DNA of 64,000 nt from an uncultured Bacteroidales bacterium (GCA_947290775.1 CAMYPM010000008.1:6930-70929), one strand, 5' to 3'. Shown: positions 1 through 10,161, counted from the stretch's first letter. Numbers and translations: made by a program. Notes: generated by a model not told the origin, from the letters alone.

Positions 1-193
1 GCAGCAAGAAGCTATCAAGGAGAAGTTAGAGGAGTTCAATAAAGAGCCGGATACGCTTCAAGAGGTTTACCAAAATGAGGAACAAATAGAGATATCTCGC
101 AGCTTTGAAAAGCAACCTAAGCCGACGATAGTCGCTACGGAAGAGTTTCTTGGCGATCAACTTTTCTACAAAACGACCCACAAAGAGGAATAG
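1..193 (+). CDS. RNA polymerase omega-like subunit, C-terminal part
   Basis: The open frame enters from the left edge (first full codon at base 2) and stops with TAG at 191-193, leaving about 63 codons. The segment QIEISRSFEKQPKPTIVA and the following EEFL resemble the C-terminal half of the Bacteroidota RNA polymerase omega-like (Rpb6-fold) protein, which I recognise from memory rather than by search. Omega helps assemble the beta-prime subunit in the cytoplasm. The start is outside the window. The DUF4293 gene begins 5 bases downstream, a pairing I recall from other Bacteroidales. An unrelated short conserved protein cannot be excluded. Confidence 0.65.
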   Translation, partial: QQEAIKEKLEEFNKEPDTLQEVYQNEEQIEISRSFEKQPKPTIVATEEFLGDQLFYKTTHKEE

Positions 194-198
194 ATACT

Positions 199-651
199 AT
201 GTGGCAACGTATTCAAACTATATGGCTCTTGCTAGCCTTTGCTGCGATGGCAGTTTTTCTATTTCTACCTATAGGGCTCTTTGCCACACCTCAGGGCACA
301 TGGGTAATGTACAACATAAGTACAGAGCCACTCGTTGAGGGTACAAATCTAAGCAACTGGGGACTCTTTGCTCTAGCACTAATTATCTCCTTACTCTCTC
401 TTGCTATTGTATTCCTTTACAAGCGTCGTAAGCTACAGATGAGGCTCGTGATGCTTAATATGCTGCTTACGATAGGATACTTTATCTACTATATAGTGGA
501 AATTATAATGCGCACAAAGGAATTAAACGCTTCCTACGGATTCAAATTTGCTATTGCGCTTCCTATTGTAACCTTTATCCTATTGACTATGGCACGTCGT
601 GGTATCCATAAAGACGAAATATTAGTCAGAATGAGTAATCGGCTCCGATAA
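199..651 (+). CDS. DUF4293 family membrane protein
   Basis: This 150-residue protein starts [13 protein letters not shown] and has four hydrophobic stretches (about residues 8-28, 50-70, 80-100 and 112-132) separated by short basic loops such as KRRKLQMR. It is therefore probably a four-helix inner-membrane protein with basic ends in the cytoplasm. Length, opening motif and layout fit DUF4293, a Bacteroidota-restricted family without known function. It sits 5 bases after the omega-like gene and 26 bases before guaB, so it is probably co-transcribed with both. No catalytic motif is visible and no function is claimed. Confidence 0.8.
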   Translation: MWQRIQTIWLLLAFAAMAVFLFLPIGLFATPQGTWVMYNISTEPLVEGTNLSNWGLFALALIISLLSLAIVFLYKRRKLQMRLVMLNMLLTIGYFIYYIVEIIMRTKELNASYGFKFAIALPIVTFILLTMARRGIHKDEILVRMSNRLR

Positions 652-677
652 AAAAGTTCCTAATTCATAAGTTTCTC

Positions 678-2186
678 ATGGCCATATTCTTACCTGATAC
701 TAGTCATACATTTGGGGAATATTTACTTATTCCCGGGCTAACAACAGAAAGTTCCACTCCGGATAAAATACAGCTATCTACCCCCATGACACGTTTCATG
801 CCGGGGAAGGGAGAAAGCTCTCGCTTAAACCTCAATATCCCTTTTGTTTCTGCTATTATGCAGTCGGTATCGAATGATACATTGGCAATTGAATTGGCAC
901 GCAATGGAGGGCTTTCATTTATCTTTGGTTCCCAGCCCATCGAAAGTCAGGCTGAGATGGTACGCCGTGTCAAAAAGTTTAAGGCTGGATTTGTCAAAAG
1001 TGATTCTAATCTCAGCCCGGAGCATACTCTACGTGATGTAGTAGCTCTAACGAAGAAAACCAGCCACTCAACCATAGGGATCACTCATGACGGCTCTGCT
1101 AACGGAGAGTTACTCGGTATTGTTACAAGTCGCGACTATCGCCTCTCTACAGACTCGTTAGACAGGAAAATAAAGGACTTTATGACCCCTTACGAGAAGC
1201 TCACAGTAGGACAGAAAGGGATTACCCTGAGTGAGGCGAATGATATCATCTGGGAGCATAAATTAAATACCTTACCCATTGTAGATGAGAATCGCCATCT
1301 ACTCTACTTTGTATTCCGTAAGGACTATGACAGCCACAAGCAGAATCCACTTGAGCTTTCACACCCCACCGACAAGACACTATTGGTTGGCGCGGGTATC
1401 AACTCACGCGATTATAAAGAGCGTGTACCGGCTCTTTTGGAGGCCGGAGCTGATGCCCTGTGTATAGACTCATCAGACGGGTTCTCTGTATGGCAGGCTG
1501 AAACACTGGAATGGATCCACAAAGAGTTTGGATCAGAAGTAATAGTTGGAGCCGGTAATATAGTAGATGGTGAAGGCTTCCGCTACTTAGTAAATCATGG
1601 TGCCGATTTTGTAAAAGTTGGTATTGGAGGAGGATCCATCTGTATCACGAGAGAGCAGAAAGGAATAGGACGCGGACAAGCTTCTGCCGTAATTGATGTC
1701 TCCCGCGAAAGAGACAAATACTTTGAGGAAACGGGTATCTACATACCAATATGCAGTGATGGAGGCATTGTGCACGACTATCATATGGTTTTAGCCTTAG
1801 CCATGGGTGCCGACTTCCTTATGATGGGACGCTACTTCGCACGCTTTGACGAATCACCCGGCCCCATAATGAAAGTAGGTGCAAATATTGTCAAGGAGTA
1901 CTGGGGAGAAGGTTCTAATCGGGCCAAGAACTGGCAGCGCTACGATACCGGTGGCGTAGAGATCGGCAATATGAAATTTGAAGAGGGAGTTGATAGTTAC
2001 GTACCCTATGCAGGAGCTCTCAAAACAAATTTAGACCAAACACTTGCTAAGATCAAATCAACTATGTCAAGTTGTGGAACCGCTACTTTAGCTGAACTGC
2101 GTAAGAAAGCTAAAATAACCCTTGTATCCGCTACCAGTATAGTGGAAGGTGGAGCACATGACGTTGTGCTCAAAGACCGCTCTTAA
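678..2186 (+). CDS. guaB: Inosine-5'-monophosphate dehydrogenase (divergent type)
   Basis: Oxidises IMP to XMP with NAD, the committed step to guanine nucleotides. The 502 residues form a TIM barrel interrupted at about residues 110-225 by two CBS domains. The catalytic loop reads [18 protein letters not shown] with the nucleophilic Cys at 322 and Thr 324; the usual bacterial loop is GPGSICTTR. A mobile-flap segment with an Arg-Tyr pair (QRYDTGG) and [11 protein letters not shown] follows near residues 415-445. The N-terminus is longer than in the E. coli enzyme (488 residues). This loop belongs to a divergent IMPDH branch I recall mainly from Firmicutes. GMP reductase is unlikely because CBS domains and flap are present. 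miaA follows after 6 bases. Confidence 0.9.
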   Translation: MAIFLPDTSHTFGEYLLIPGLTTESSTPDKIQLSTPMTRFMPGKGESSRLNLNIPFVSAIMQSVSNDTLAIELARNGGLSFIFGSQPIESQAEMVRRVKKFKAGFVKSDSNLSPEHTLRDVVALTKKTSHSTIGITHDGSANGELLGIVTSRDYRLSTDSLDRKIKDFMTPYEKLTVGQKGITLSEANDIIWEHKLNTLPIVDENRHLLYFVFRKDYDSHKQNPLELSHPTDKTLLVGAGINSRDYKERVPALLEAGADALCIDSSDGFSVWQAETLEWIHKEFGSEVIVGAGNIVDGEGFRYLVNHGADFVKVGIGGGSICITREQKGIGRGQASAVIDVSRERDKYFEETGIYIPICSDGGIVHDYHMVLALAMGADFLMMGRYFARFDESPGPIMKVGANIVKEYWGEGSNRAKNWQRYDTGGVEIGNMKFEEGVDSYVPYAGALKTNLDQTLAKIKSTMSSCGTATLAELRKKAKITLVSATSIVEGGAHDVVLKDRS

Positions 2187-2192
2187 CTAACC

Positions 2193-3170
2193 TTGACTGA
2201 GCCAATTATAGCAATAGCAGGACCTACCGCATCCGGCAAAACGGAGTTAGCGGTACGCCTTGCTGCAGTTCTTGAGGGAGAGATCCTCAGCGCAGACAGC
2301 AGACAGGTATTCCGTGGAATGAATATTGGCACAGGAAAAGATCTGCGTTCTTACATCCTTAACGATGGAACCTGTATATCGTATCATTTAATAGATATAT
2401 TGGATGCAGGAGATTCTATTGATGTATTCCGTTGGCAGACGGCATTTAATGAAGCTTACCAATCAGTAATAAAGAAGCATAAAAGAGCATTTCTCGTGGG
2501 AGGAAGTGGCTTGTACTTAGAAACAGCCCTCAAGGGGGTTGCACTTTCTAAAGCTCCTATCAATCCTGCCCTTCGCACAGAGTTGGAAGAGCACCTCTCG
2601 GCAGAGGATTTATGTCATATTTTAGCTCGCTTTCACAAGGAGAGATCTGTAGCAGATCCCCATAATATGAGGCGTCTTGTGAGAAGCATTGAGATAGCTA
2701 CTTATGAAGCCAATCACGAAGAAGACAGCAAGCCACAGAACGCTCCTCTTCCCCACATACTCCTATTAATTGATATACCCAAAGAAGAGCGCATAGTGCG
2801 TATTCACAACAGACTACAAAGCCGTGTGGAGGAAGGATTGATTGATGAGGTAGAGAATCTGATTAAAAATAAGGTTCCTGTACAAACTCTGATCAACTAT
2901 GGATTGGAGTACCGTTATATCACTCAATATCTTATAGGAGAGCTCACAAAGGAAGAGGCCTTGCGTCTCCTTGAAATAGCGATTCGCCAGTTTGCCAAAA
3001 GGCAAATGACATGGTTTAGAGGAATGGAACGACGGGGCTTTACCCTTCATCCTATCAATGGGCTACAGTCACTTGACGAACAGGTAAACGAAGCACTTGA
3101 AATTATAAAGCGATACGACTCCTTTTACAAAGAAAATAATATACGATTCATAAAACATATAGAACAATGA
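2193..3170 (+). CDS. miaA: tRNA dimethylallyltransferase
   Basis: Transfers the dimethylallyl group of DMAPP to N6 of A37 in tRNAs reading UNN codons. The P-loop GPTASGKT lies at residues 10-17, and the conserved [15 protein letters not shown] follows at about 36-50. The family's ending is also visible ([14 protein letters not shown], about 267-280). The length of 325 residues is normal. The frame opens with TTG at 2193, just after the guaB stop; no ATG lies upstream of the P-loop in a sensible position, so a TTG start is inferred. Its stop overlaps the alaS start by four bases (ATGA), suggesting translational coupling. Confidence 0.93.
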   Translation: MTEPIIAIAGPTASGKTELAVRLAAVLEGEILSADSRQVFRGMNIGTGKDLRSYILNDGTCISYHLIDILDAGDSIDVFRWQTAFNEAYQSVIKKHKRAFLVGGSGLYLETALKGVALSKAPINPALRTELEEHLSAEDLCHILARFHKERSVADPHNMRRLVRSIEIATYEANHEEDSKPQNAPLPHILLLIDIPKEERIVRIHNRLQSRVEEGLIDEVENLIKNKVPVQTLINYGLEYRYITQYLIGELTKEEALRLLEIAIRQFAKRQMTWFRGMERRGFTLHPINGLQSLDEQVNEALEIIKRYDSFYKENNIRFIKHIEQ

Positions 3171-5788
3171 TGACATCTCAAGATATACGAAAGGCTTTTC
3201 TCGATTTCTTTGCCTCGAAAGAGCATCATATTGTACCTTCTGCCCCGATGGTTATTAAGGGCGACCCCACGTTGATGTTTACTAATGCGGGGATGAATCA
3301 ATTTAAAGATATTATCTTGGGTAATGTGGCACCGACCTACAAACGTGTCTCTGATGCGCAAAAATGCCTCCGTGTAAGTGGCAAACACAACGACCTGGAA
3401 GAGGTTGGGCATGATACGTATCACCATACTATGTTTGAGATGCTCGGCAATTGGTCTTTCGGAGATTATTTTAAAAAAGAGGCCATTGCGTATGCCTGGG
3501 AGTTTCTCACTAAAGTAGTTAACATTCCTGAGGACAGACTGTACATCACTGTATTTGAAGGAGATGAGGCACACGGGTTAGAGCGAGATCAAGAAGCTGC
3601 AGACTATTGGGCTGAATGGGTATCTGCGGATCGAATCATTGGTGGAAATGCTCATGATAATTTTTGGGAAATGGGCGATCAAGGTCCTTGTGGTCCCTGC
3701 TCAGAGATACATGTAGACTTGCGTAGTGATGAAGAGCGTAAAGCGAAACCGGGGTATACCTTAGTAAACAAGGATGATCCGCGTGTAGTAGAGATATGGA
3801 ATCTCGTTTTCATGCAATACAATAGACATGCATCAGGCGAGTTGTCCCCCTTACCACATAAGGTAATTGATACCGGTATGGGATTTGAACGCTTGTGTAT
3901 GGTGCTGCAAGGAAAGCAATCAACCTACGACACCGATGTATTCCAACCATTGATTAAGGCCGTTGGTACTGCTTCTGGTAAGCAGTATGGAGATAATGCA
4001 GCTACCGATATAGCCATGAGGGTTGTTGCAGACCATGTACGTACTATTGCATTTGCCATTACCGATGGTCAACTTCCTGGCAATGCAAAAGCAGGTTATG
4101 TAATACGACGGATTTTGAGACGTGCCGTGCGCTATGGATACACATTCCTTGGCTTTAAGTCACCGTTCTTGTATTCATTGATACCAACACTCATTGAGGT
4201 AATGGGAGATGCCTATCCAGAGTTGATTGGGCAGCGCGAACTGATAGAAAAAGTCATTCTACAAGAGGAGGAAAGTTTTTTGCGAACTCTTGAAGCTGGA
4301 ATCAAACTACTCAGTAAAAAAATAGAAGAGCTTGGATCTGATACACAGCTCAGTGGAGATGACGCCTTTACACTATACGATACTTTTGGCTTTCCTCTGG
4401 ACCTTACCGAATTAATAGCGCACGAAAACAACAAAACGGTTGATTTGGACCGCTTTAATGAACTATTAATGGCACAGAAGGAGCGTGCTCGCACAGCAGC
4501 CTCAGTACAAACAGAGGACTGGATAAGCGTAAATGAAGGCACTACCCTATTTGTTGGCTATGATCAGACTGAATGTACCACCGATATACTTCGCTTCCGA
4601 AAGATCAAGCAAAAGAATAAAAGCTTCTATCAAGTCGTACTCTCTCACTCACCATTCTATGCAGAAATGGGAGGACAAGTCGGAGACAGTGGTACGCTTA
4701 TAGACGAAAGTGGAGAGGCTTATCCCATTATAGATACAAAGAGGGAGGATAATTTAGCGGTGCACCTTATGCCCCAGTTACCTAAGGACGTATCGCAAAC
4801 CTTTATTGCACGTATCAATTGCTCTTTACGCACCTTAACAGAGGCTAACCATACAGCCACCCATTTGTTACATCAAGCTCTTCGCGAGAAGTTAGGCAAA
4901 CATGTAGAGCAAAGAGGGTCTTTTGTTAGCCCGGAGGTATTACGCTTCGACTTTTCTCACTTTGCCAAGATGACAGAGGAAGAGATACGTAGTGTAGAGG
5001 AACGTGTGAATGAACTTATTCGCCAAGACATCAAACGCGATGAAATGCGTAATGTGCCAATTGAAGAGGCTAAGCAAATGGGAGCAATGGCACTCTTCGG
5101 TGAAAAATACGGAGAGGTAGTACGCGTCCTACGATATGGAGATTCCATTGAACTATGTGGAGGTACACATATCGCATCTACAGGAAAGATCGGCATGTTC
5201 CGCATCACCTCAGAAAGCTCTATTGCTGCCGGAGTACGACGTATTGAGGCAGTCACCGGGGTTAATGCAGAGCGCTGGATGTACGATCAAGAAGATTTGC
5301 TTAGATCTGTACGCGAGCAGTTGAACGGGACCCCTGACGTTAACAAGGCAATTCAGCGACTTATTGAAGAAAATAAGAACTACCAGGCTGAACTTAAAGC
5401 CCTCTATACAGAAAAAACTCAAACGCTCAAGAAGCAGCTACTCCAAGGGAAACAAACAGTCGCATCCTATAGACTATTCACTCTGGAAGGCGATGTAAAA
5501 CCTGACGTTGTAAAGGATTTAGCTTTCCAGCTCAAGGGCGAAGTAAAGGAACCTTTTGCTTTTGTAGCAGCTACTTATACTGGTATTAGAAGCCTACTCA
5601 CAGTTCTTCTTACTGAAGAGCTTATCCAAGCCGGTCTGAATGCATCAGATTTGGTACGCAATGCTGCTAAACTGATACGAGGTGGAGGAGGTGGACAACC
5701 TCATTTTGCCACTGCCGGAGGGAAAGGAGACGAAGGGCTTAAGGAGGCCATGCAACAGATTATCCATAATATAGAAGCTAAAGGCTGA
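3167..5788 (+). CDS. alaS: Alanyl-tRNA synthetase
   Basis: Charges tRNA-Ala in the cytoplasm. The 873-residue protein has the whole bacterial layout: the class II catalytic domain from the N-terminus ([25 protein letters not shown]), the tRNA-recognition helices, the editing domain with zinc-type motifs HTATH (H562, H566) and CGGTH (C664, H668), and a C-terminal C-Ala domain ending in the glycine-rich [14 protein letters not shown]. Editing residues are intact. Two adjacent ATG codons (3167 and 3170) could serve as start; the first overlaps the miaA stop. aroB follows after 12 bases. Confidence 0.97.
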   Translation: MMTSQDIRKAFLDFFASKEHHIVPSAPMVIKGDPTLMFTNAGMNQFKDIILGNVAPTYKRVSDAQKCLRVSGKHNDLEEVGHDTYHHTMFEMLGNWSFGDYFKKEAIAYAWEFLTKVVNIPEDRLYITVFEGDEAHGLERDQEAADYWAEWVSADRIIGGNAHDNFWEMGDQGPCGPCSEIHVDLRSDEERKAKPGYTLVNKDDPRVVEIWNLVFMQYNRHASGELSPLPHKVIDTGMGFERLCMVLQGKQSTYDTDVFQPLIKAVGTASGKQYGDNAATDIAMRVVADHVRTIAFAITDGQLPGNAKAGYVIRRILRRAVRYGYTFLGFKSPFLYSLIPTLIEVMGDAYPELIGQRELIEKVILQEEESFLRTLEAGIKLLSKKIEELGSDTQLSGDDAFTLYDTFGFPLDLTELIAHENNKTVDLDRFNELLMAQKERARTAASVQTEDWISVNEGTTLFVGYDQTECTTDILRFRKIKQKNKSFYQVVLSHSPFYAEMGGQVGDSGTLIDESGEAYPIIDTKREDNLAVHLMPQLPKDVSQTFIARINCSLRTLTEANHTATHLLHQALREKLGKHVEQRGSFVSPEVLRFDFSHFAKMTEEEIRSVEERVNELIRQDIKRDEMRNVPIEEAKQMGAMALFGEKYGEVVRVLRYGDSIELCGGTHIASTGKIGMFRITSESSIAAGVRRIEAVTGVNAERWMYDQEDLLRSVREQLNGTPDVNKAIQRLIEENKNYQAELKALYTEKTQTLKKQLLQGKQTVASYRLFTLEGDVKPDVVKDLAFQLKGEVKEPFAFVAATYTGIRSLLTVLLTEELIQAGLNASDLVRNAAKLIRGGGGGQPHFATAGGKGDEGLKEAMQQIIHNIEAKG

Positions 5789-5800
5789 TTTTTGTAGATT

Positions 5801-6859
5801 TTGCTCTGCCACACAGATTATTCTGAGGAGACGCTACAGGCATTGCATACACGGCTTAATCCGGACAAAACTGTAGCAATCATTGACTCAAACCTTAGAG
5901 ATGGGCAAAGAGCTCTTATGGAGCCCATCTTTAGGGTTGTTCCTGAGAATAGGAGACTCTACCTGACAGGGGGAGAAGAAGTCAAATCACTAGGTCTTGT
6001 AAAAGAAATTGCACTTTGGCTGAATAGATGCAGAGTAACGCGTCATTCTCTTATTTATGTAGTTGGAGGTGGCTCTTTATTAGACTTCTGTGGCTTTGTT
6101 GCAGCAATCTATAAGCGTGGAGTACCTATTGCTTACGTTCCCACGACACTGATGGCTATGGTGGATGCAGCTTATGGTGGGAAAACTGCTATTAATACAG
6201 ACGACATAAAGAATCTGTTGGGCGTTTTTCAGGAGCCCAACGCCATCTTGCTTGATGAAAGATTTCTCACAACTCTAAGCGATAGAGAAATACTCAGTGG
6301 CTATGCAGAGGTGCTTAAATATGCTTTGCTGGAAGATGACCAGTTCTTTGCTAAAGTACTTACCACTGACCCATTAAATAATGGGCTGGGTCTTAGAGAA
6401 CTAATTGATCAATGCGTAACGATCAAAAAACGTTTTGTCGAAGCCGATCCCTACGACTTAGGAATTCGTCAATATCTCAATTTAGGTCATACGGTAGGAC
6501 ATGCCTTAGAAGGCTTTTCCCACACTTTAGAGCCTCTTGGACATCCTGCCCTTAGGCATGGTGAAGCAGTTATGATCGGCATCATTGTAGAGCTCTATAT
6601 TTCGCACAAGATGCTTGGCTTTCCATTGGAAAGGATGCATCAAATCGTAGATTTTGCAAAAGAGTTCTTTTCTCCCTACTTTTTTGAGTGTAAGCAGTAT
6701 AACGACATTATCAACCTAATGCTTCAGGACAAGAAAAACAGTGGTGACGATATTGCTATCATAGCCTTACGTCGTATTGGGGAACCCATGAAAATTAATG
6801 CATCTCGTGTACAATTACGCAATGCCTTTGATTTCTACCGCGAAGTGATTGGAGGCTAA
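5801..6859 (+). CDS. aroB: 3-dehydroquinate synthase
   Basis: Converts DAHP to 3-dehydroquinate, the second shikimate-pathway step, using NAD and a divalent metal. Family marks: the NAD-binding YVVGGGSLLDFCGFVAA, then YVPTTLMAMVDAAYGGKTAIN, the metal-ligand region (GYAEVLKYALL and LNLGHTVGHALE) and RHGEAVMIG. The 352 residues are normal length. The frame opens with TTG at 5801, 12 bases after alaS; the first in-frame ATG lies about 33 codons in, past sequence resembling the start of the NAD domain, so TTG is preferred. It is probably the last gene of the guaB-miaA-alaS run; no strong terminator follows. Confidence 0.93.
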   Translation: MLCHTDYSEETLQALHTRLNPDKTVAIIDSNLRDGQRALMEPIFRVVPENRRLYLTGGEEVKSLGLVKEIALWLNRCRVTRHSLIYVVGGGSLLDFCGFVAAIYKRGVPIAYVPTTLMAMVDAAYGGKTAINTDDIKNLLGVFQEPNAILLDERFLTTLSDREILSGYAEVLKYALLEDDQFFAKVLTTDPLNNGLGLRELIDQCVTIKKRFVEADPYDLGIRQYLNLGHTVGHALEGFSHTLEPLGHPALRHGEAVMIGIIVELYISHKMLGFPLERMHQIVDFAKEFFSPYFFECKQYNDIINLMLQDKKNSGDDIAIIALRRIGEPMKINASRVQLRNAFDFYREVIGG

Positions 6860-6974
6860 TCTTTCGCACGCACTTGCAGCGAAAAGCTCTATTTTTATGC
6901 AAAACAGCCTTAAGCCCTAATAAATTCATTTCTAACTGAAGAGGTTACCTTTTAACTAAGTCGCACTTTTTCAC

Positions 6975-6982
6975 TATTTTTG
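6975..6982 (+). promoter_or_regulatory. Candidate -7 box for lpdA
   Basis: TATTTTTG fits the Bacteroidota -7 consensus TAnnTTTG and lies about 100 bases before the lpdA start in the 225-base aroB-lpdA gap. A TTTA sits 20 bases upstream, near the -33 position. The leader to 7085 is AT-rich with no obvious riboswitch. Confidence 0.45.
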
Positions 6983-7084
6983 AATAGGGTTCTAGAGAAT
7001 AAACTAGTCCACACAAGAGAATCGGATACAAACAGTTAAACAACAATAGACGAATAACAACAGACTAAATATTTTTATAGCCAT

Positions 7085-8443
7085 ATGTATGACATAGCGA
7101 TTATCGGTGGAGGCCCCGGGGGCTACAGTGCAGCTCTTTTTGCTGCAGCTAAGGGAAAGAAAATTGTTCTTTTTGAAGAGCGTGCAATTGGTGGAGTATG
7201 CCTTAATGAGGGCTGTATCCCTACTAAAACACTACTTCATTCGGCTCATCTGTTACAGGATATGCAAGGAGCTGCAAAGATGGGGATCAAATATGAAGGA
7301 GACTTAAATGTAGACTTCAAGCGTATTTCAGCACGCAAGAATAAGATAGTGAAGAAACTCACTGCCGGTATATCTATGCGCCTAAAGGAGTGCGGTGTAG
7401 AGGTTGTAGAGTGTCGCGCACGTCTTAATGGTACGGAAGGGGAAGCCATTCGTATTACAGCCAATGGTACTGATTATTTGGCAAAAGATGTACTCCTTGC
7501 GACCGGTAGCGAACCGGTCATTCCCCCTATCCCGGGAGCTGAGACTTCAGGATACATTACCTCTCGTGAGGCTCTGGAAGCAAAAGAGTTGCCAACAAGC
7601 ATCGCTATCATCGGTGGGGGCGTAATTGGAATTGAGTTCGCTGACTTCTATCAATCTTTGGGTTCACAGGTAACTGTCATTGAGATGATGCCTGAAATAC
7701 TGGGTAACATGGACAAAGAAACCTCTGCAATGCTGCGCGAATCGCTTGTAAAGCGTGGGATTAACATTCTATTGAATACCAAAGTAGTAGCACTCGCCCC
7801 GGGAAAAGTTTCCGTAGAGCTTCCTGATGGAAGTACTGAAGCCATTGAAACAGAAAAGATCTTGATGTGTGTAGGACGCCGGCCACAGGCAAATGATTTA
7901 GGATTGGAGACCCTCTCTATAGAAAAGAATAGAGCCGCTGTCAAAACGAACAACTACTTGGAGACCTCACATCCACACGTCTATGCCATTGGAGATATCA
8001 ATGGAACATCGCTTTTAGCACATACTGCCGTGCGAGAAGGAGAGGTTGCAGTAGAACGCATTTTAGGCATTTCAGAAGCAGGAGGAATGAACTACCATGC
8101 TATTCCCGGTATTGTCTACACCCATCCTGAAATTGCCGGTGTGGGGGCTACAGAGGAAAAACTTCAAGCCGAAGGTATCCCTTATAAAGTAATGAAGCTA
8201 CCTATGACTTACGCAGGGCGCTTCATTGTAGAGTCTGAGGGAGTAAATGGACTTTGCAAAATAATTACAGATAGTAAAGATAGGATCATTGGCTGCCACA
8301 TATTTGGCAATCCGGCTAGTGAGATCATTCTACCGGTAGCTATTGCCATTGCCGAAGAAACTAATGTAGAGACTTTCCGTAGAAACTGCTTTCCACATCC
8401 CACAGTAGGAGAGATTCTTCACGAAGCCATCCTCTCTGAATAA
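7085..8443 (+). CDS. lpdA: Dihydrolipoamide dehydrogenase (E3)
   Basis: FAD disulfide oxidoreductase that reoxidises dihydrolipoamide with NAD. The 452 residues show the FAD-binding GGGPGGYSAALFA at residues 8-20, the redox-active pair in GGVCLNEGCIPTK (C39 and C44), the NAD-binding IGGGVIGIEFADF near 180, the second FAD contact YAIGDINGTSLLAH near 300, and the dimer-interface HPTVGEILHEA with the active-site His and Glu at the C-terminus. All key residues are present. No E1 or E2 subunit or lipoylated protein is adjacent, so its partner complex (2-oxoacid dehydrogenase or glycine cleavage) cannot be told. It is monocistronic, with a promoter candidate upstream and a strong terminator downstream. 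Confidence 0.93.
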   Translation: MYDIAIIGGGPGGYSAALFAAAKGKKIVLFEERAIGGVCLNEGCIPTKTLLHSAHLLQDMQGAAKMGIKYEGDLNVDFKRISARKNKIVKKLTAGISMRLKECGVEVVECRARLNGTEGEAIRITANGTDYLAKDVLLATGSEPVIPPIPGAETSGYITSREALEAKELPTSIAIIGGGVIGIEFADFYQSLGSQVTVIEMMPEILGNMDKETSAMLRESLVKRGINILLNTKVVALAPGKVSVELPDGSTEAIETEKILMCVGRRPQANDLGLETLSIEKNRAAVKTNNYLETSHPHVYAIGDINGTSLLAHTAVREGEVAVERILGISEAGGMNYHAIPGIVYTHPEIAGVGATEEKLQAEGIPYKVMKLPMTYAGRFIVESEGVNGLCKIITDSKDRIIGCHIFGNPASEIILPVAIAIAEETNVETFRRNCFPHPTVGEILHEAILSE

Positions 8444-8493
8444 TATTACTCGATCAGAGTCCTTTCCAAGTGCACTCTGTCTTCCTTTATCTT

Positions 8494-8528
8494 ACAGACG
8501 CATTGTAAATGATGCGTCTGTTTTTTTT
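8494..8528 (+). terminator. Rho-independent terminator after lpdA
   Basis: A 10-bp stem, ACAGACGCAT paired with ATGCGTCTGT, encloses an 8-base loop and runs into eight T residues (8521-8528). It lies 50 bases after the lpdA stop. Confidence 0.9.
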
Positions 8529-8540
8529 ACACACCATTTA

Positions 8541-8548
8541 TAGCTTTG
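8541..8548 (+). promoter_or_regulatory. Possible -7 box after the lpdA terminator
   Basis: TAGCTTTG matches TAnnTTTG exactly, 13 bases past the lpdA terminator. No gene follows on this strand; the next feature is the hairpin at 8724-8766. No -33 box stands out. It may be fortuitous or drive a short untranslated RNA. Confidence 0.25.
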
Positions 8549-8790
8549 CGTCTGTAACCCTTGGATAGTCTTTTCCTTATTCCACACATGAAGGCTAAAG
8601 CTATCAGATACCTTATAGCTTCTCATTAAAGGGCCACCTCAATCACTAAATGAGTATGCTTGGGACATAATTGTATCATTTATCAAGGGAAATGGTTTTC
8701 CTCTGAAAGTTGCAGATAAAGTAATGGGGACGTAGTATGTGTATCATACTGCGCCCCCATATTTTTCGTAAGGATCTCCTTTAGTTCAGT
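8549..8790. other. Gene-free stretch between lpdA and the LRR gene
   Basis: With the terminator before it, the gene-free gap totals 347 bases. It holds a 13-codon ATG frame at 8588 (too short to support as a gene), scattered GATAG/CTATC-type short inverted repeats, and the long hairpin at 8724-8766. I see no tRNA, tmRNA or recognisable riboswitch. Confidence 0.5.
8724..8766. terminator. Long hairpin terminator, probably bidirectional
   Basis: A 16-bp stem (8724-8739 with 8745-8760), containing one A-C mismatch and one G-T wobble, closes a 5-base loop TGTAT. On the plus strand it runs into ATTTTT. On the minus strand, where it lies 25 bases after the LRR gene stop, it is followed by the moderately U-rich TTACTTTATC. 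It probably ends the LRR gene and can also stop plus-strand transcripts. Confidence 0.75.
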
Positions 8791-10161
8791 TCATCGGGCA
8801 ATCATAAGTACCTGTACAGATGTACCTATACGCAGCAAGTAATTACCGGCATCATAGGCAGTCAACGATAAATAGGCCTCACCCTCTTCATTGGTATTAG
8901 TACGCACACAGAGTCTGCCATTAGGTGTGTATAGCGACACTACAGTATTAGGCTCTGCGCCTTGTATTGTTAGGTAATCTTTTGCGGGATTAGGATAGAA
9001 TAGCAGTCGTTCGCTTTGATTTAATGCAGCAAAAACCGGTGCGCCATCATAGGGTTTTTTATCACTATTATAGATATACCAATTCTTATTGTTTGCTTTA
9101 GTTACATCGGTAGTAAGGCAGACGTTATCCGGCTCCGAAGGAATTGCTTTTACAGCTATAACAGCCCCTCCCCTACTGTTCATTCTATTCACAAGACTCT
9201 CAATCATTGCGGTCATCTTTTCTCCCTTTATGGTATTTCCATAGCACTGCAACCAGAAAAGATTACGTGCCGGTGATAGATCAAGCGAAGAAAAGAGATT
9301 GCCATTGCAGTGGAATTCCTGCAAGCTCTTTGCGGGCGTTAGGTCAAAGGTTGTCAGCTTATTATCGGCACAAACAAGCTTTTCTAATACAGGGGTTGGC
9401 TCAATGCTCAGCGAAGTAAGATTATTGCTACTGCAATCTAACCAGATTAATTTTTTTAGGCCGGAGAGATCTAAGGTAGAAAGCTTATTTTTGTGGCAAT
9501 AGAGTTGGAGTAACTCTGGTACAACGGACAAATCGAGTTTAGTGATAGCATTCTGATGGCAATAAAGAAACTTCAAGTTTGGCACCTTTGAAAGATCCAA
9601 AGAGGAAATAAGATTCTCAGAGCACCACAACTCTTCCAGCATGGGTACATGAGATAAATCTATTGCGGAAAGCTGATTGGTAGAAGTCCACAGTTCAGTT
9701 AACTTCGCTTGATTGGGGAGAATAAGTGAAGAAATTCTATTGTCATAGCAGAAAAGCTTCTGCAAATTAGGAGCTTCTGTAAGGTCCAAAGAAGTAATTT
9801 GGTTTGTAGTGCAATCCAGTAATTGTAAGGCATCCGTCCCCTTGAGGGTTAAACCCGAAATAGAGTTAGTATAGCAATACAACTCGGTAACCTTTCCATG
9901 AATTACTATATTACCTGCGGTCAAAGTGTAGACTTCAAGTCCCTTTTTGTTGATAACAGGCTCCTCCTTCACCCCCTCCATAGTGATGGGAGCTTCACCC
10001 ACAATTCTTATTTTTACTGTCTCTCCGGCTGCTTTAGCAGTGGATAAGGTAATGAGACTTTCTGCATTTGCACGCAATGCACTGGCTACTAACCCCACGG
10101 AAAGCACTAAGAAAGAGCAAAACAATGAGATAAGAGACCTTGATGTAGTAGATGTTTTCAT
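8791..10161 (-). CDS. Secreted leucine-rich-repeat protein with T9SS sorting domain
   Basis: The start is set at the ATG at 10161 because it opens a clear signal peptide (MKTSTTSRSLISLFCSFLV..., cut probably after LRANA), giving about 456 residues. The frame stays open upstream to 10362 but lacks signal features. The middle holds ten consecutive 21-residue leucine-rich repeats plus a partial one, of the form xLxCxxNxLxxLDLSxxPxLx. Nine of the ten have Cys at position 4, the Cys-ladder pattern known from internalin J-like adhesins. The last ~70 residues (FYPNPAKDYLTI..., ending GNYLLRIGTSVQVLMIAR) are a type IX secretion C-terminal sorting domain. The protein is thus predicted to cross the outer membrane by T9SS and sit on the surface; an adhesin role is inferred. 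Confidence 0.88.
   Translation of the reverse strand: MKTSTTSRSLISLFCSFLVLSVGLVASALRANAESLITLSTAKAAGETVKIRIVGEAPITMEGVKEEPVINKKGLEVYTLTAGNIVIHGKVTELYCYTNSISGLTLKGTDALQLLDCTTNQITSLDLTEAPNLQKLFCYDNRISSLILPNQAKLTELWTSTNQLSAIDLSHVPMLEELWCSENLISSLDLSKVPNLKFLYCHQNAITKLDLSVVPELLQLYCHKNKLSTLDLSGLKKLIWLDCSSNNLTSLSIEPTPVLEKLVCADNKLTTFDLTPAKSLQEFHCNGNLFSSLDLSPARNLFWLQCYGNTIKGEKMTAMIESLVNRMNSRGGAVIAVKAIPSEPDNVCLTTDVTKANNKNWYIYNSDKKPYDGAPVFAALNQSERLLFYPNPAKDYLTIQGAEPNTVVSLYTPNGRLCVRTNTNEEGEAYLSLTAYDAGNYLLRIGTSVQVLMIAR

Noticed and set aside
3125..3574. 149-codon minus-strand open frame across the miaA/alaS junction
   Set aside because: It lies opposite strongly conserved alaS codons, has no recognisable product and no start signal; it is a shadow.
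8588..8629. 13-codon ATG frame after lpdA as a leader peptide
   Set aside because: No downstream gene on this strand for it to regulate, and no ribosome-binding site; too short to support.
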